Below are positions 19,846 to 32,137 of a stretch of DNA of 64,000 nucleotides, piece after piece; position 1 is the stretch's first letter, and the number at the start of each line of letters is the position of its first letter. The position numbers were made by a program, and so were the translations under genes. The notes beneath the pieces are model-generated. The model made no database searches, was not told where the DNA came from, and worked only from the letters and a program-made list of their open reading frames with translations. Source of the stretch: Methyloglobulus sp. (lineage in GTDB: Bacteria; Pseudomonadota; Gammaproteobacteria; Methylococcales; Methylomonadaceae); contig JABFQX010000012.1 in the NCBI GenBank assembly GCA_013141505.1, positions 36,953 to 100,952 of the forward strand, written 5' to 3'.

Positions 19846-20199
19846 CTAAAACTTCAATCCGGATTCACGAGCGGCATCTGCCAAAGCCTTAACACGACCA
19901 TGATATTTAAACCCGGAACGATCAAATGCGACTTCCGTAATTCCCGCAGCAATTGCTTTCTCGGCAATAAATTTCCCGACTTCAGCAGCAGCTGTAATAT
20001 TACCTGTATTTTTTAACCCACTTTTGATGGTTGCTTGGTTAGTTGAAGCGCTTGCAATCGTTTTAGCCCCATCCCCGCTTATAACCTGAGCATAAATATG
20101 CTGGGATGTTTTATGGATAGATAACCGATTTGCATTCAGTTGTCTAATTTTACAACGTAACTTTATAGCACGTTTTAATCTAGTTCTTTTCTTATCCAT
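19846..20199 (-). CDS. rplR: 50S ribosomal protein L18
   Basis: 117 residues, starting [15 protein letters not shown] and ending [17 protein letters not shown]. It binds 5S rRNA and carries it to the 50S subunit together with L5. Confidence 0.98.
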   Translation of the reverse strand: MDKKRTRLKRAIKLRCKIRQLNANRLSIHKTSQHIYAQVISGDGAKTIASASTNQATIKSGLKNTGNITAAAEVGKFIAEKAIAAGITEVAFDRSGFKYHGRVKALADAARESGLKF

Positions 20200-20206
20200 A
20201 ATCAGC

Positions 20207-20740
20207 CTACTTTTTCTTAGCTTCTTTTTTAACTACATTCTCATCGGCGTACCTTACACCCTTGCCCTTGTATGGCTCAGGCGGCCTATAAGCTCTAATC
20301 TTAGCAGCCACCTGACCAACTTGTTGTTTGTCGCTTCCTTTCACAAGAATATCTGTTTGACTTGGTGTCTCAACCGTAATTCCAGCAGGCACTTCATAAT
20401 CTACAGGATGTGAATACCCAAGCGACAAACTCAGAACATTGCCTTTGGCTTGCGCCCTATAACCCACACCTATCAGTGATAGTTTTTTTTCGAAGCCTTC
20501 CGAAACACCAATTACCATGCTGTTGGCTATTGCCCGCGCAGTACCTGCCTGAGCGGTAGCTTGTTTATTATTATTATCCCATTGCATCTGGATAACATTA
20601 TCGGTAATAGTGACACCGACCATCGGGTTGAAATCAAATGACAATTGACCTTTACTTCCTTTGACGGTCATATTGTTGCCGTTCAACTTAACATCAACTC
20701 CTTTCGGGATTGTAACGGGTGCCTTAGCAATTCTTGACAT
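20207..20740 (-). CDS. rplF: 50S ribosomal protein L6
   Basis: 177 residues with two repeated L6 folds; the C-terminal signature [14 protein letters not shown] is present. It sits near the factor-binding site and the sarcin-ricin loop. Confidence 0.98.
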   Translation of the reverse strand: MSRIAKAPVTIPKGVDVKLNGNNMTVKGSKGQLSFDFNPMVGVTITDNVIQMQWDNNNKQATAQAGTARAIANSMVIGVSEGFEKKLSLIGVGYRAQAKGNVLSLSLGYSHPVDYEVPAGITVETPSQTDILVKGSDKQQVGQVAAKIRAYRPPEPYKGKGVRYADENVVKKEAKKK

Positions 20741-20752
20741 AAAACGCCTACA

Positions 20753-21148
20753 CTAACAAACAGTACAAATAATTTCACCGCCATGACCAGCAGCTCTTGC
20801 CGCCTTATCTGTCATAACGCCACTTGAAGTTGACACAATGGCTATACCCAAACCACCTAACACCTTTGGCAAATCATCTTTTGACTTATAAATCCGCAAT
20901 CCGGGTCTACTTATCCTTTTAATTTCTTCAATTACAGGAGCACCACGATAATACTTCAAGTCTACTGTCATTTCTGTATGACTACCTGATGATTCCGTAC
21001 TAAAACCTGCAATGTAACCTTCTTCTTTTAATACCTTAGCAATTGACAGCTTGAGAGTTGAGGAAGGTTGTTTTATTGATTTTTTCCCAGCAGATTGACC
21101 GTTTCTAATTCGTGTCAACATATCTGCAACTGGGTCTGTCATACTCAT
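20753..21148 (-). CDS. rpsH: 30S ribosomal protein S8
   Basis: 131 residues; [18 protein letters not shown] start and C-terminal signature [20 protein letters not shown]. Primary 16S-binding protein and, in E. coli, the repressor of the spc operon. Confidence 0.98.
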   Translation of the reverse strand: MSMTDPVADMLTRIRNGQSAGKKSIKQPSSTLKLSIAKVLKEEGYIAGFSTESSGSHTEMTVDLKYYRGAPVIEEIKRISRPGLRIYKSKDDLPKVLGGLGIAIVSTSSGVMTDKAARAAGHGGEIICTVC

Positions 21149-21184
21149 TCTTATATCTCCAAACCTACTATATAGTCTCTCTGA

Positions 21185-21490
21185 TTACCAACTCGCTTTT
21201 ACAACACCTGGAACATCGCCACGCATCGTTGCTTCTCTCAACTTATTCCTGCCCAGGCCAAATTTGCGATAGTACCCATGAGGTCGCCCTGTCAGACCGC
21301 AACGATTGCGAATCCTGGCGGCGCTTGAGTCCCTTGGCAACTTCTGCATTTGCAAATGAGCAGCTTCTTTTTGCTCAAATGTAGCATTTGGATCCCTAAT
21401 AATCTCTTTTATAGCTTTGCGCTTAGCATCATATTTGAGCGTTAGCTTTTTGCGTTTATCTTCGCGGGCAATCATTGATTTTTTGGCCAT
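21185..21490 (-). CDS. rpsN: 30S ribosomal protein S14
   Basis: 101 residues from the ATG at 21490 ([11 protein letters not shown]); four upstream in-frame codons overlap rplE and are unlikely to be used. It is the long, zinc-free type: the CxxC pairs of the short form are absent. Typical of gammaproteobacteria. Confidence 0.97.
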   Translation of the reverse strand: MAKKSMIAREDKRKKLTLKYDAKRKAIKEIIRDPNATFEQKEAAHLQMQKLPRDSSAARIRNRCGLTGRPHGYYRKFGLGRNKLREATMRGDVPGVVKASW

Positions 21491-21498
21491 GTCTAATC

Positions 21499-22038
21499 TC
21501 AATTCTTAAATGGAAAATTAAAGAGCTTTAACAACGCCAAGCCTTCTTCATTAGATTGCGCGGTTGTTGTAATGGTTATATCCATACCGCGAAGAGCGTC
21601 TATTTTGTCATAATCAATTTCAGGAAAAATAATTTGCTCTTTAACACCCATGGAGTAATTACCACGACCATCAAAACTTTTAGGGCTTAACCCCCTAAAG
21701 TCACGAATTCTGGGAATTGATATATTGATTAACCTATCAAGAAACTCATACATTCTTTGACTACGCAAGGTCACTTTGCAACCAATTGGCATATCATCGC
21801 GAATCTTGAAACCGGCTATAGACTTTCTTGCCAGAGTTATAACTGGCTTTTGTCCAGAAATCTTTTCCATGTCACTAACTGCAGACTGCAATGATTTCTT
21901 GTCCGCGACAGCTTCACCAACACCCATATTAAGGGTTATTTTGGTGATCCGCGGCGCTTGCATAACGGATTTATAGGAAAACTGCTTTACCAATTCCGGA
22001 AGAATGGTTTCTTTGTAAACGGACTCTAATCTAGCCAT
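21499..22038 (-). CDS. rplE: 50S ribosomal protein L5
   Basis: 179 residues with the L5 signatures [15 protein letters not shown] and [14 protein letters not shown]. It binds 5S rRNA and contacts P-site tRNA and the S13 bridge. Confidence 0.98.
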   Translation of the reverse strand: MARLESVYKETILPELVKQFSYKSVMQAPRITKITLNMGVGEAVADKKSLQSAVSDMEKISGQKPVITLARKSIAGFKIRDDMPIGCKVTLRSQRMYEFLDRLINISIPRIRDFRGLSPKSFDGRGNYSMGVKEQIIFPEIDYDKIDALRGMDITITTTAQSNEEGLALLKLFNFPFKN

Positions 22039-22051
22039 GATTTAATATACC

Positions 22052-22369
22052 TTACGCGTCAACAACTTCGTTTGTTGACTTAAAATACCGAACTTTTTTG
22101 CCATCTTCCAAAAACCTGAAACCGACACGGTCAGCTTTTTTTGTCGTAGGATTATAAAGACCTACGTTAGAAATATCGATTGGCATATCTTTTACGATAA
22201 TACCTCCATTTACCCCGGCATTAGGATTCGGCTTCTGATTTTTTTTAGCTTGGTTAATACCTTCAACCAAGATCTTGTCTTCACTGACAATCTTGGTAAC
22301 CCTACCACTTTTGCCTTTATCTTTACCGGTGCGAACAACAACGTCATCGCCTTTTCTAATTCTTTGCAT
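22052..22369 (-). CDS. rplX: 50S ribosomal protein L24
   Basis: 105 residues with an N-terminal KOW motif ([19 protein letters not shown]). It starts 50S assembly at the 5' end of 23S rRNA and lies near the tunnel exit. Confidence 0.98.
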   Translation of the reverse strand: MQRIRKGDDVVVRTGKDKGKSGRVTKIVSEDKILVEGINQAKKNQKPNPNAGVNGGIIVKDMPIDISNVGLYNPTTKKADRVGFRFLEDGKKVRYFKSTNEVVDA

Positions 22370-22380
22370 ATCGCAATCTC

Positions 22381-22749
22381 CTATAAAACTTCGGGAGCAA
22401 GAGAGATAATTTTCATAAATTTCTCACCTCTTAGTTCGCGTGTTACTGGCCCAAAAATACGCGTACCTAATGGCTGCAAATTATTATTTAAAATAACCGC
22501 CGCGTTGCCATCAAAGCGAATAACGGAACCATCGGCTCTTCGAACCCCTTTGCGCGTTCTAACAACGAGTGCGTTATAAACCTCGCCTTTCTTTACCCTA
22601 CCACGGGGAATTGCATCTTTAATGCTGACCTTGATAATGTCACCGATACCTGCGTAACGCCTATGCGACCCGCCTAATACTTTGATACACATAACTCTTT
22701 TTGCGCCGCTATTGTCGGCAACATCAAGGTTCGATTGCATCTGAATCAT
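22381..22749 (-). CDS. rplN: 50S ribosomal protein L14
   Basis: 122 residues, [17 protein letters not shown] start and [16 protein letters not shown] end. Forms intersubunit bridges. First gene of the spc segment; it follows rpsQ by 40 bp and there is no obvious separate promoter in that gap. Confidence 0.98.
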   Translation of the reverse strand: MIQMQSNLDVADNSGAKRVMCIKVLGGSHRRYAGIGDIIKVSIKDAIPRGRVKKGEVYNALVVRTRKGVRRADGSVIRFDGNAAVILNNNLQPLGTRIFGPVTRELRGEKFMKIISLAPEVL

Positions 22750-22789
22750 GATTTTTCCTAATTAACTGTAATTGACCTGAATACTTTAA

Positions 22790-23053
22790 TTAGCGATTGG
22801 CAGTTTCTAAGATACCAACCAGCCTAAAAGACTTGTTCTTAGAAATCGGTCTGCAAGACGTTATTGCAACCAAATCACCTTCATGACAAGCATTTTGCTC
22901 ATCGTGCGCCATCATTTTGGTAGACCGCTTGATGTATTTACCGTAAACGGGATGCTTAACCACTCGCTCGACCAATACAGTTACGGTTTTATCCATTTTG
23001 TTGCTGACAACCTTTCCGGTTATCGTCCGCAGCTTGACTTCATTTTCAGCCAT
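22790..23053 (-). CDS. rpsQ: 30S ribosomal protein S17
   Basis: 87 residues from ATG 23053 ([16 protein letters not shown]); the frame is open 7 codons further but that would overlap rpmC. Contains the S17 OB-fold signature [23 protein letters not shown]. Confidence 0.97.
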   Translation of the reverse strand: MAENEVKLRTITGKVVSNKMDKTVTVLVERVVKHPVYGKYIKRSTKMMAHDEQNACHEGDLVAITSCRPISKNKSFRLVGILETANR

Positions 23054-23054
23054 T

Positions 23055-23246
23055 TTACGCTCTCGACTTTTCATTCATAAGTGTATTGACACGAGCAATA
23101 TCGCGCCTTACTTTCTTTACTTGATCGGGCTTTGCTAGCTGCCCGGTACCTTTTTGCATTCTCAGGTTGAATTTTTCACGAGACAAATCAACAAGCATGG
23201 TGGTCAATTCGTCTTTCGTTTTTTTACGTAATTCGTTCGCCTTCAT
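23055..23246 (-). CDS. rpmC: 50S ribosomal protein L29
   Basis: 63 residues of two helices, [14 protein letters not shown] start. Tunnel-exit protein that, with L23, forms the docking site for trigger factor and SRP. Overlaps rplP by one base. Confidence 0.97.
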   Translation of the reverse strand: MKANELRKKTKDELTTMLVDLSREKFNLRMQKGTGQLAKPDQVKKVRRDIARVNTLMNEKSRA

Positions 23247-23659
23247 TACATTATCGTCCGAGCAGTAAAAAGTGTTTTCAATGGCAATTTTGCCGCCGCC
23301 AAGGTAAAGGCTTCGCGTGCCAGTTCTTCAGAGACACCTTGAATCTCATATAACATAGTTCCAGGTCTAATTTGTGCAACCCAGTATTCTACACTACCTT
23401 TACCTTTTCCCATACGAACTTCTAAAGGTTTTTTGGTAATCGGCTTATCGGGGAATATCCGTATCCAAATTTTACCGCCCCGTTTGACATGCCGCGTTAT
23501 TGTTCTACGCGCAGATTCAATTTGTCGCGCAGTCAACCTTCCACGACTTATCGATTTCAATCCATACTCACCAAAACTAACTGATGAGCCACGGACGGCG
23601 ATACCGGTGTTTCTGCCTTTATGTTGCTTACGAAATTTTGTTCTTTTTGGCTGAAGCAT
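23246..23659 (-). CDS. rplP: 50S ribosomal protein L16
   Basis: 137 residues, [17 protein letters not shown] start, with the conserved [19 protein letters not shown] loop. It contacts the elbow of A- and P-site tRNAs. Confidence 0.98.
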   Translation of the reverse strand: MLQPKRTKFRKQHKGRNTGIAVRGSSVSFGEYGLKSISRGRLTARQIESARRTITRHVKRGGKIWIRIFPDKPITKKPLEVRMGKGKGSVEYWVAQIRPGTMLYEIQGVSEELAREAFTLAAAKLPLKTLFTARTIM

Positions 23660-23675
23660 GACTCTTTTCCTTTAC

Positions 23676-24347
23676 TTATTTCTTAGAATCAGAATGAGTG
23701 GCTGTATTATGCAAGTCCACATCAAATACTTCACCTTTGAATATCCAGACTTTTATACCAATAATCCCGTAAGTAGTATTTGCTTCGGCGGTTGCATAAT
23801 CAATATCAGCCCTCAACGTGTGTAGTGGCACCCTACCTTCCCTATACCACTCGCTACGAGCGATTTCAGCACCATTTAACCGACCACCCACATTGATTTT
23901 TATACCTTCTGCACCAAGCCGCATGGTATTTGTTACCGCCCGTTTCATCGCCCTACGGTACATGATCCGTTTTTCTAACTGTTGCGCTACGCCTTCGGCA
24001 ACCAATTGTGCATCAAGCTCAGGTTTTCTGATTTCCTCAACATTAAGCTGCACAGGCACACCAATCATCTTTGCAATTTGTTGCCTTAGAATATCAATAT
24101 CCTCGCCTTTTTTGCCGATAACAATCCCAGGCCTTGCCGTGTGAATGGTTATATGGGCGTTGTTTGCAGGACGATTAATTTGAATACGACTTACGGAGGC
24201 ATGCGCCAATTTGGTTTTAAGGAATTGCCTTACCGCCAAGTCTTGATTAAGAAACAGCGGATAATCATGGCTATTTGCATACCATCTTGAATTCCAATCC
24301 TTAACGATACCTAAGCGAATACCAATCGGATGTACTTTTTGTCCCAT
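23676..24347 (-). CDS. rpsC: 30S ribosomal protein S3
   Basis: 223 residues with a KH domain (about 39-107, [19 protein letters not shown]) and the C-terminal S3 domain with [20 protein letters not shown]. Part of the mRNA entry channel. Confidence 0.98.
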   Translation of the reverse strand: MGQKVHPIGIRLGIVKDWNSRWYANSHDYPLFLNQDLAVRQFLKTKLAHASVSRIQINRPANNAHITIHTARPGIVIGKKGEDIDILRQQIAKMIGVPVQLNVEEIRKPELDAQLVAEGVAQQLEKRIMYRRAMKRAVTNTMRLGAEGIKINVGGRLNGAEIARSEWYREGRVPLHTLRADIDYATAEANTTYGIIGIKVWIFKGEVFDVDLHNTATHSDSKK

Positions 24348-24356
24348 TTTCTGCCC

Positions 24357-24692
24357 CTACTCGTTTTCCGAGACTTTAACTGTTATGTGGCAGGTTCTTT
24401 TAAGGATATGATTCGCACGTCCCTTAGCTCTTGCCTTAAATCTTTTCATAGTAGCCGCTTCATCAACAAATATGGTCGAAACCTTTAATTCGTCGATGTC
24501 CGCACTGTCGTTGTGTTCTGCGTTCGCTATTGCAGATTCAAGAATCTTTTTTACGATTGCAGCACCTTTCTTTGAACTGAACTTCAATGTATTCAGCGCT
24601 TTATCAACAGGCAACCCTCGAATCAAATCCCCGACTAGTCTTGCTTTTTGGGCAGACAAAGGAGCATTACTTAATCTTGCTGAAACTTCCAT
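24357..24692 (-). CDS. rplV: 50S ribosomal protein L22
   Basis: 111 residues. The long beta-hairpin (about 80-98, [15 protein letters not shown]) lines the exit tunnel. No macrolide-resistance-type deletion is apparent in that loop. Confidence 0.98.
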   Translation of the reverse strand: MEVSARLSNAPLSAQKARLVGDLIRGLPVDKALNTLKFSSKKGAAIVKKILESAIANAEHNDSADIDELKVSTIFVDEAATMKRFKARAKGRANHILKRTCHITVKVSENE

Positions 24693-24715
24693 TACACAAC
24701 AACCTATCGTTTAGA

Positions 24716-24988
24716 CTATTTTGATTTTTTATCAGCCACATGGCCTTTAAAGGTACGTGTAGGCGCAAATTCACCTAGTTTATGCCCAACCATGTTCTCA
24801 GAAACAAGAACAGGGATATGCAAACGCCCATTGTGTACAGCGATAGTCAATCCCAACATGTCTGGAATTATCATCGACCGTCTTGACCATGTCTTAATCG
24901 GCTTACGATTATTAGCACTAACTGCATCTTCAACTTTTTTTTGCAGATGATGGTCAATGAATGGGCCTTTTTTTATTGAACGTGGCAC
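24716..24988 (-). CDS. rpsS: 30S ribosomal protein S19
   Basis: 90 residues, [15 protein letters not shown] start and [17 protein letters not shown] end. Head protein that pairs with S13. Confidence 0.98.
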   Translation of the reverse strand: MPRSIKKGPFIDHHLQKKVEDAVSANNRKPIKTWSRRSMIIPDMLGLTIAVHNGRLHIPVLVSENMVGHKLGEFAPTRTFKGHVADKKSK

Positions 24989-25007
24989 TAGCGATACCTC
25001 TCTTAAC

Positions 25008-25829
25008 TTATTTTCTGCGTCTGATAATCATATTATCAGTGCGTTTGTTTTTTCTGGTTTTATAGCCTTTGGTCGGCATGCCCCAAGGTGATACTGGATG
25101 TCGACCACCTGACGTCCTGCCCTCGCCACCACCATGAGGGTGGTCGACAGGGTTCATAACTACTCCGCGAACGGTCGGCCTAACACCACTCCAACGGGTA
25201 GCTCCTGCTTTACCCAAAGAACGCAGATTATGTTCTGAATTTGAAACTTCACCTATAACTGCCCTACAATCGGCCAGCACTTTTCTCATTTCGCCAGAAC
25301 GCAAGCGGATGGTTGCATGAGCACCGTCTCTCGCCACCAATTGCACTGATGCGCCCGCGCTCCTTGCTAACTGAGCGCCTTTACCGGGCTTCAATTCGAC
25401 ACAATGGACGACAGTACCCATAGGTACGTTACGTAATGGCATGCAATTACCCGGCCTCACCGGAACAGTCTCGGAAGAGATAAGCTCTTGACCAACTTCA
25501 ATTCCTTTTGGGGCAATAATGTATCGGCGCTCTCCATCTTTAAATAGAACCAATGCAATATTTGCGGTTCTGTTCGGATCATATTCAAGACGCTCAACAA
25601 CCGCAGGTATGTCGAATTTATTTCTCTTGAAATCAATAATACGATAGTGTTGTTTATGCCCGCCACCAACATGTCTGGTCGTAATACGACCCAGGTTATT
25701 TCGCCCGCCCGTTTTACTTTTTTTGACGAGCAACGGCGCATAAGGCTTACCTTTATGCAATCCTTCGCTTTTGATCCGCACAACAAAGCGTGAACCTGGC
25801 GATGTCGGTTTTGACTTTACAATAGCCAT
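25008..25829 (-). CDS. rplB: 50S ribosomal protein L2
   Basis: 273 residues. The OB-like and SH3-like RNA-binding domains are followed by a C-terminal loop with [20 protein letters not shown], which contains the histidine long linked to peptidyl-transferase function. Confidence 0.98.
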   Translation of the reverse strand: MAIVKSKPTSPGSRFVVRIKSEGLHKGKPYAPLLVKKSKTGGRNNLGRITTRHVGGGHKQHYRIIDFKRNKFDIPAVVERLEYDPNRTANIALVLFKDGERRYIIAPKGIEVGQELISSETVPVRPGNCMPLRNVPMGTVVHCVELKPGKGAQLARSAGASVQLVARDGAHATIRLRSGEMRKVLADCRAVIGEVSNSEHNLRSLGKAGATRWSGVRPTVRGVVMNPVDHPHGGGEGRTSGGRHPVSPWGMPTKGYKTRKNKRTDNMIIRRRK

Positions 25830-25869
25830 TGTTATTACCGTTTCCTATTGTTCTTTAAAATCTAATGAA

Positions 25870-26163
25870 TTATGGAGTTGCAAAACTAATGTCATTACCG
25901 GGCTTCAGCTTGACATAAGCCTTTTTCCAATCGGATCTCTGACCCAAGGTCTTACCGAACCGCTTTTTCTTGCCTTTAACATTTAAAACATGTACGGAAT
26001 CAACTTCAACACTGAACATCAACTCAACAGCACTTTTAACATGTTTTTTGGTTGCTTGTTTTTTTACTTTAAAAACAAATCGATTTTCTTTTTCAGCTGC
26101 GATAGTACTTTTTTCTGAAATAATTGGTGCAACTAAAATGTCACTCAACTGGTAGTTACTCAC
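25870..26163 (-). CDS. rplW: 50S ribosomal protein L23, GTG start
   Basis: 97 residues. The frame is open to a GTG at 26172, but GAGGA lies 9 nt before a GTG at 26163. That GTG overlaps the rplD stop as GTGA, so 26163 is preferred. Contains the L23 segments APIISEKSTIAAEKE and VDSVHVLNVKGKKKRFG. Tunnel-exit docking site for trigger factor and SRP. Confidence 0.95.
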   Translation of the reverse strand: MSNYQLSDILVAPIISEKSTIAAEKENRFVFKVKKQATKKHVKSAVELMFSVEVDSVHVLNVKGKKKRFGKTLGQRSDWKKAYVKLKPGNDISFATP

Positions 26164-26774
26164 GCTAGACACTCCTCTAATTTCTTGATTGCCGAGGATG
26201 TTGCAATAACCTTATCAGCACTTACCAACAAGACAGGGTTTAAATTTGCTGCTTCGACTATTTCAACATTTGGAATATTTCTGGATGCTAGCACAAGATT
26301 AACTTCAACTTTATCAACAATAATCAATAGTCGCCTTGCATCAATCTGCTTGATTATTTGGTTGAACTCTTTGGTCTTTGCTGTGGCAGGTAGAATACTA
26401 TCGCTGACAACCAACCTTTGCTGCCTAAGCAATTCCGATAAAATCGAGCGGACACCGACACGAAACATCTTTTTATTTAGCTTTTGCTCATAATCTCTTG
26501 GTCTCGCTGCGAAAGCAACACCACCTGTCCGCCAGATTGGGCTTCGTGTCGTCCCCGCGCGGGCACGACCTGTGCCTTTCTGATTCCATGGTTTTGAACC
26601 ACCACCGCTAACATCAGATCGCGTTTTCTGCGCCTTGGTACCAGCTCTCGCCCCAGCCAGATGCCGGGTAACTAACTGATGAATCAATGTTTCGTTGTAA
26701 GCTTGCCCAAACACAGAATCGATTACATCCACGCTGACATCTTTTCCATTTAAAGCAGATATTTGCAAACCCAT
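26160..26774 (-). CDS. rplD: 50S ribosomal protein L4
   Basis: 204 residues with the extended tunnel loop SGGGSKPWNQKGTGRARAG. In E. coli L4 represses the S10 operon through the S10 leader. No such leader is present here because rpsJ lies 5 bp after tuf, so L4 feedback must act differently or not at all. Confidence 0.98.
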   Translation of the reverse strand: MGLQISALNGKDVSVDVIDSVFGQAYNETLIHQLVTRHLAGARAGTKAQKTRSDVSGGGSKPWNQKGTGRARAGTTRSPIWRTGGVAFAARPRDYEQKLNKKMFRVGVRSILSELLRQQRLVVSDSILPATAKTKEFNQIIKQIDARRLLIIVDKVEVNLVLASRNIPNVEIVEAANLNPVLLVSADKVIATSSAIKKLEECLA

Positions 26775-26777
26775 AGT

Positions 26778-27428
26778 TTAGCCTTTTCTTCGCGTTTTTG
26801 ATGCGGGAGTAACAACTACATCGCCGCCCTTAGCACCAGGTACCGCACCTTTCACTAAAATTAAATTTCGTTCGATATCAATGGAGTGTATCGTCAGGTT
26901 TTGGGTTGTCGTTTTCACATCACCTAGATGACCTTCCATTTTTTTGCCTTTAAATACACGCCCTGGTGTTTGATTCATGCCTATAGAACCCAGAACCCGA
27001 TGAGAACGGGAATTACCGTGAGTCGCATCCTGCATATGGAAATGATGACGCTTAATACCACCCGCAAATCCTTTACCAATATTTTTCGCCTGCACATCAA
27101 CAACCTGACCGACCGAGAAAATGCTTACCGGCAACTGGGATCCCACTGAAAGTTCCTGACCTTCATTTTCATCAAGCCGGAACTCCCATAACCCTCTTCC
27201 AGCCGTCATGTTAGCCTTGGCATAATGACCGGCCATTGCCTTGTTAACATGAGATGACTTTTTATCACCTACGGCAACCTGAATTGATCGATAACCATCA
27301 ACTTCAACGCTTTTAATCTGGGCAATTCTATTGGAGTCAACCTGCAATACAGTGACCGGGACGGAAATACCATCTTCACTAAATACTCTGGTCATCCCGC
27401 ATTTTCGACCCACAAGACCTATTGACAT
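26778..27428 (-). CDS. rplC: 50S ribosomal protein L3
   Basis: 216 residues, [16 protein letters not shown] start. The central extension [19 protein letters not shown] reaches the peptidyl-transferase centre, and its Gln, if methylated by PrmB, lies in the following [12 protein letters not shown] segment. Confidence 0.98.
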   Translation of the reverse strand: MSIGLVGRKCGMTRVFSEDGISVPVTVLQVDSNRIAQIKSVEVDGYRSIQVAVGDKKSSHVNKAMAGHYAKANMTAGRGLWEFRLDENEGQELSVGSQLPVSIFSVGQVVDVQAKNIGKGFAGGIKRHHFHMQDATHGNSRSHRVLGSIGMNQTPGRVFKGKKMEGHLGDVKTTTQNLTIHSIDIERNLILVKGAVPGAKGGDVVVTPASKTRRKG

Positions 27429-27449
27429 CTGCCAATCCCTCTATTCTTT

Positions 27450-27761
27450 TTAATTCAATTTAATCTGGACATCTACGCCAGCTGCAAGATCCAGCTTCAT
27501 CAAAGCATCAACCGTTTTATCAGTTGGCTCAACGATATCCAGCAACCGTTTGTATGTCCTTAATTCGTATTGGTCTCTCGCGTCTTTATTAACGTGGGGA
27601 GAAATCAAAATCGTAAACCGTTCTTTTTTAGTAGGCAAGGGAATGGGGCCTTTAACTTGAGCACCCGTCCGCCTTGCGGTTTCTACTATCTCACCAGCCG
27701 ATTGGTCAATCAATTTATGGTCAAATGATTTCAACCGGATTCTGATAGTTTGATTAGTCAT
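27450..27761 (-). CDS. rpsJ: 30S ribosomal protein S10 / NusE
   Basis: 103 residues, with [20 protein letters not shown] at the N-terminus. Besides its ribosomal role it is NusE, the partner of NusG and NusB in antitermination. It starts 5 bp after the tuf stop, so the S10 operon is fused to the str operon. Confidence 0.98.
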   Translation of the reverse strand: MTNQTIRIRLKSFDHKLIDQSAGEIVETARRTGAQVKGPIPLPTKKERFTILISPHVNKDARDQYELRTYKRLLDIVEPTDKTVDALMKLDLAAGVDVQIKLN

Positions 27762-27766
27762 ATTGT

Positions 27767-28957
<1,191 letters not shown>

Positions 28958-28985
28958 GACTCAATACCTTTCTGTTACATTCAAA

Positions 28986-31085
28986 TTATGATGATTTTTT
29001 AATAATTGCTTCTGCAATAGATGCAGGCACCTCATTGTATTTTTCAAACTGCATACTGTAAGTAGCTCGCCCCTGTGTTGTCGAACGCAAATCAGTTGCA
29101 TAACCGAACATTTCCGCTAGCGGTACTTCGCAACTAATTGTTTTCCCGGATGGCGTATCGTCCATGCCTTGTATCAGTCCACGCCGTCGATTGACATCGC
29201 CGACCACATCACCCATGTAATCTTCAGGGGTGACGATTTCCACTTTCATGATAGGCTCAAGCAAAACTGGATTTGCTTTTCTTGCACCCTCCCTGAAACA
29301 CATGGAACCTGCAATCTTGAAAGCCATTTCACTCGAATCAACATCGTGATAGGAGCCATCGAACAAGGAAACTTTAACATCTAAAACTGGATAACCTGCC
29401 AAGACACCGCTTTTCAACTGTTCTTGTATCCCTTTATCAACTGCCGGTATAAATTCCTTTGGAACTACCCCACCAACAATCTCATTTACAAACTCGTAAC
29501 CTGAGCCAATTACTTTGGGCTCCAATCGCAACCAGACATGTCCATACTGCCCCTTACCACCAGACTGCCTGATAAACTTCCCTTCTTGTTCAACCTTACT
29601 GCGGATTGTTTCCCGGTAAGCAACTTGCGGCGCGCCCACTCCAGCATCAACACCGAATTCCCTTTTCATCCGGTCAACAATAATTTCAAGATGGAGCTCG
29701 CCCATTCCCGATATTATAACTTGACCAGAATCCTCGTCCGTATGTACCCTGAACGAAGGATCTTCTTGCGCCAACTTCCCTAAAGCAATACTCATTTTAT
29801 CTTGATCCGCCTTTGTTTTCGGTTCTACTGCAACCGAAATAACCGGATCAGGAAATTCCATCCGTTCAAGAACAATGTGATTATCAAGGTCGCATAGCGT
29901 TTCCCCCGTTGTCACATCTTTCAGCCCTATGGCCGCCGCTATATCGCCGGCGTACACAGCCTTTACTTCTTCTCTGCTATTGGCATGCATCTGGACAATT
30001 CGCCCAATACGCTCTTTTTTTTTCTTTACGGCGTTAAAAACAGTGTCACCCGAATTCAATACACCAGAATAAACCCTTATAAAGGTTAACGTCCCTACAA
30101 AAGGATCAGTCGCAATCTTAAAAGCTAAAGCCGAGAAAGGACTTCCATCAATTGCTGGACGCTCATCCTCAGTTACTTCATCATCAAGCAAACCTTTTAT
30201 TGCCGGTATATCCAGTGGTGATGGCAAAAATTCAACCACACCATCCAATAAAGCCTGAACACCCTTATTCCTAAAAGCGGAACCACAAAACACAGGAACC
30301 AACTGATTTGCTATAGTTTGCTGTCGAATACCCAACTTAATTTCTTCGTTGGTTAAAACACCTTCTTCAAGATATTTTCCCATTAACTCTTCATTAGCAT
30401 CCGCCGCCATTTCCAGCATATGCTCTCGCCACCTCGCACAATCAGCAAGCATATCAGAAGGTATCTCTTTTTCCTCAAAAGTCATACCCATATTGGCCTC
30501 ATCCCAATAAATGGCTTTCATTTTGACCAGATCAACCACACCCTGAAAATGATCTTCAGCACCGATAGGTATCTGCATGGGAACTGCCCTGCTACCTAGC
30601 CTTGCCTCAATCTGCTTAACCACACGCAGAAAGTCCGCTCCGGATCTATCCATTTTGTTGACGAAAGCCAATCTAGGGACGCGGTACTTATTAGCTTGTC
30701 GCCACACTGTTTCGGATTGAGGCTCTACACCACCAACAGCACAGAAAACAGCACAAGCCCCATCAAGAACCCTTAACGAACGCTCTACTTCAATCGTGAA
30801 ATCAACATGACCAGGCGTATCAATAATATTGATACGGTGCTGTGAAAATTGCTTTCCCATGCCACTCCAAAAACATGTGGTAGCGGCCGAAGTAATCGTT
30901 ATTCCTCTTTCCTGCTCTTGCTCCATCCAATCCATGGTTGCAGCACCGTCATGAACCTCACCAATTTTGTGCGAGACCCCGGTATAGTAAAGTACTCTTT
31001 CAGTGGTGGTAGTTTTGCCAGCATCAATATGAGCCATTATCCCGATGTTACGGTAACACTCAATTGGAGTTTTTCTCGCCACCAC
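28986..31085 (-). CDS. fusA: Elongation factor G
   Basis: 699 residues with GTPase motifs [20 protein letters not shown] and NKMDR and domains II-V. It drives translocation and ribosome recycling. The start is one of two adjacent GTG codons (31085 or 31082); the product reads (V)[11 protein letters not shown]. 21 bp after rpsG. Confidence 0.98.
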   Translation of the reverse strand: MVARKTPIECYRNIGIMAHIDAGKTTTTERVLYYTGVSHKIGEVHDGAATMDWMEQEQERGITITSAATTCFWSGMGKQFSQHRINIIDTPGHVDFTIEVERSLRVLDGACAVFCAVGGVEPQSETVWRQANKYRVPRLAFVNKMDRSGADFLRVVKQIEARLGSRAVPMQIPIGAEDHFQGVVDLVKMKAIYWDEANMGMTFEEKEIPSDMLADCARWREHMLEMAADANEELMGKYLEEGVLTNEEIKLGIRQQTIANQLVPVFCGSAFRNKGVQALLDGVVEFLPSPLDIPAIKGLLDDEVTEDERPAIDGSPFSALAFKIATDPFVGTLTFIRVYSGVLNSGDTVFNAVKKKKERIGRIVQMHANSREEVKAVYAGDIAAAIGLKDVTTGETLCDLDNHIVLERMEFPDPVISVAVEPKTKADQDKMSIALGKLAQEDPSFRVHTDEDSGQVIISGMGELHLEIIVDRMKREFGVDAGVGAPQVAYRETIRSKVEQEGKFIRQSGGKGQYGHVWLRLEPKVIGSGYEFVNEIVGGVVPKEFIPAVDKGIQEQLKSGVLAGYPVLDVKVSLFDGSYHDVDSSEMAFKIAGSMCFREGARKANPVLLEPIMKVEIVTPEDYMGDVVGDVNRRRGLIQGMDDTPSGKTISCEVPLAEMFGYATDLRSTTQGRATYSMQFEKYNEVPASIAEAIIKKSS

Positions 31086-31106
31086 CTAAAAACCTAGTTT
31101 TTTCTT

Positions 31107-31580
<474 letters not shown>

Positions 31581-31591
31581 TCACCAACTTG

Positions 31592-31969
31592 TTACTTGCC
31601 TTTAGGGCGCTTAGTTCCATATTTGGAACGGCCACACTTCCTGTTATTTACACCTGACGCATCAAGACTACCACGAACAACGTGATACCGAACACCCGGC
31701 AAATCCTTTACTCGACCACCCCTAATTAGCACAACAGAGTGCTCCTGAAGATTGTGACCTTCACCACCAATGTAGCTACTAACCTCAGCTCCATTGGTCA
31801 ACCTAACCCTGGCTACCTTACGGAGTGCCGAATTAGGCTTTTTGGGTGTCGTTGTATAAACGCGAGTACAAACACCGCGACGCTGAGGACAAGCCTCCAA
31901 AGCGGGGACGTTGCTTTTTTCTATTCTTTTCGCACGCGGCTTACGAACCAATTGGTTGATCGTGGCCAT
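31592..31969 (-). CDS. rpsL: 30S ribosomal protein S12
   Basis: 125 residues with [13 protein letters not shown] and [17 protein letters not shown]. The lysines that streptomycin-resistance mutations usually replace (in PKKPNS and VKDLPG) are wild type. First gene of the str operon, preceded by its own promoter. Confidence 0.98.
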   Translation of the reverse strand: MATINQLVRKPRAKRIEKSNVPALEACPQRRGVCTRVYTTTPKKPNSALRKVARVRLTNGAEVSSYIGGEGHNLQEHSVVLIRGGRVKDLPGVRYHVVRGSLDASGVNNRKCGRSKYGTKRPKGK

Positions 31970-32014
31970 ATCTTTCCTTACTCCGAATACAATGTTAGCG
32001 CCTTAAACCATTTA

Positions 32015-32037
32015 TTGTGCCCACAAGCAAGGCACAA
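32015..32037. promoter_or_regulatory. Hairpin in the rpsL leader
   Basis: TTGTGCC and GGCACAA form a 7-bp stem with a 9-nt loop, in the 5' leader of the str transcript about 45 nt before the rpsL ATG. No U-run follows in the minus-strand sense, so it is not an intrinsic terminator; it may be a processing or regulatory structure. Confidence 0.35.
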
Positions 32038-32087
32038 CAAATATTTAAATGACTTAGCTCAATCACTTAAGCAAATGTTAGCTGACC

Positions 32088-32116
32088 ATAATACTTGCTA
32101 TCAGATGAGAGGTCAA
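32088..32116 (-). promoter_or_regulatory. Sigma70-type promoter for the str operon
   Basis: On the minus strand: TTGACC, exactly 17 nt, TATTAT, lying in the 168-bp gap between rpoC and rpsL. Transcription would start near 32081, giving a leader of about 110 nt before rpsL. Match to consensus is 5/6 at -35 and 5/6 at -10. Confidence 0.75.
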
Positions 32117-32137
32117 GTTGAATTTTAGCTCATTCAT

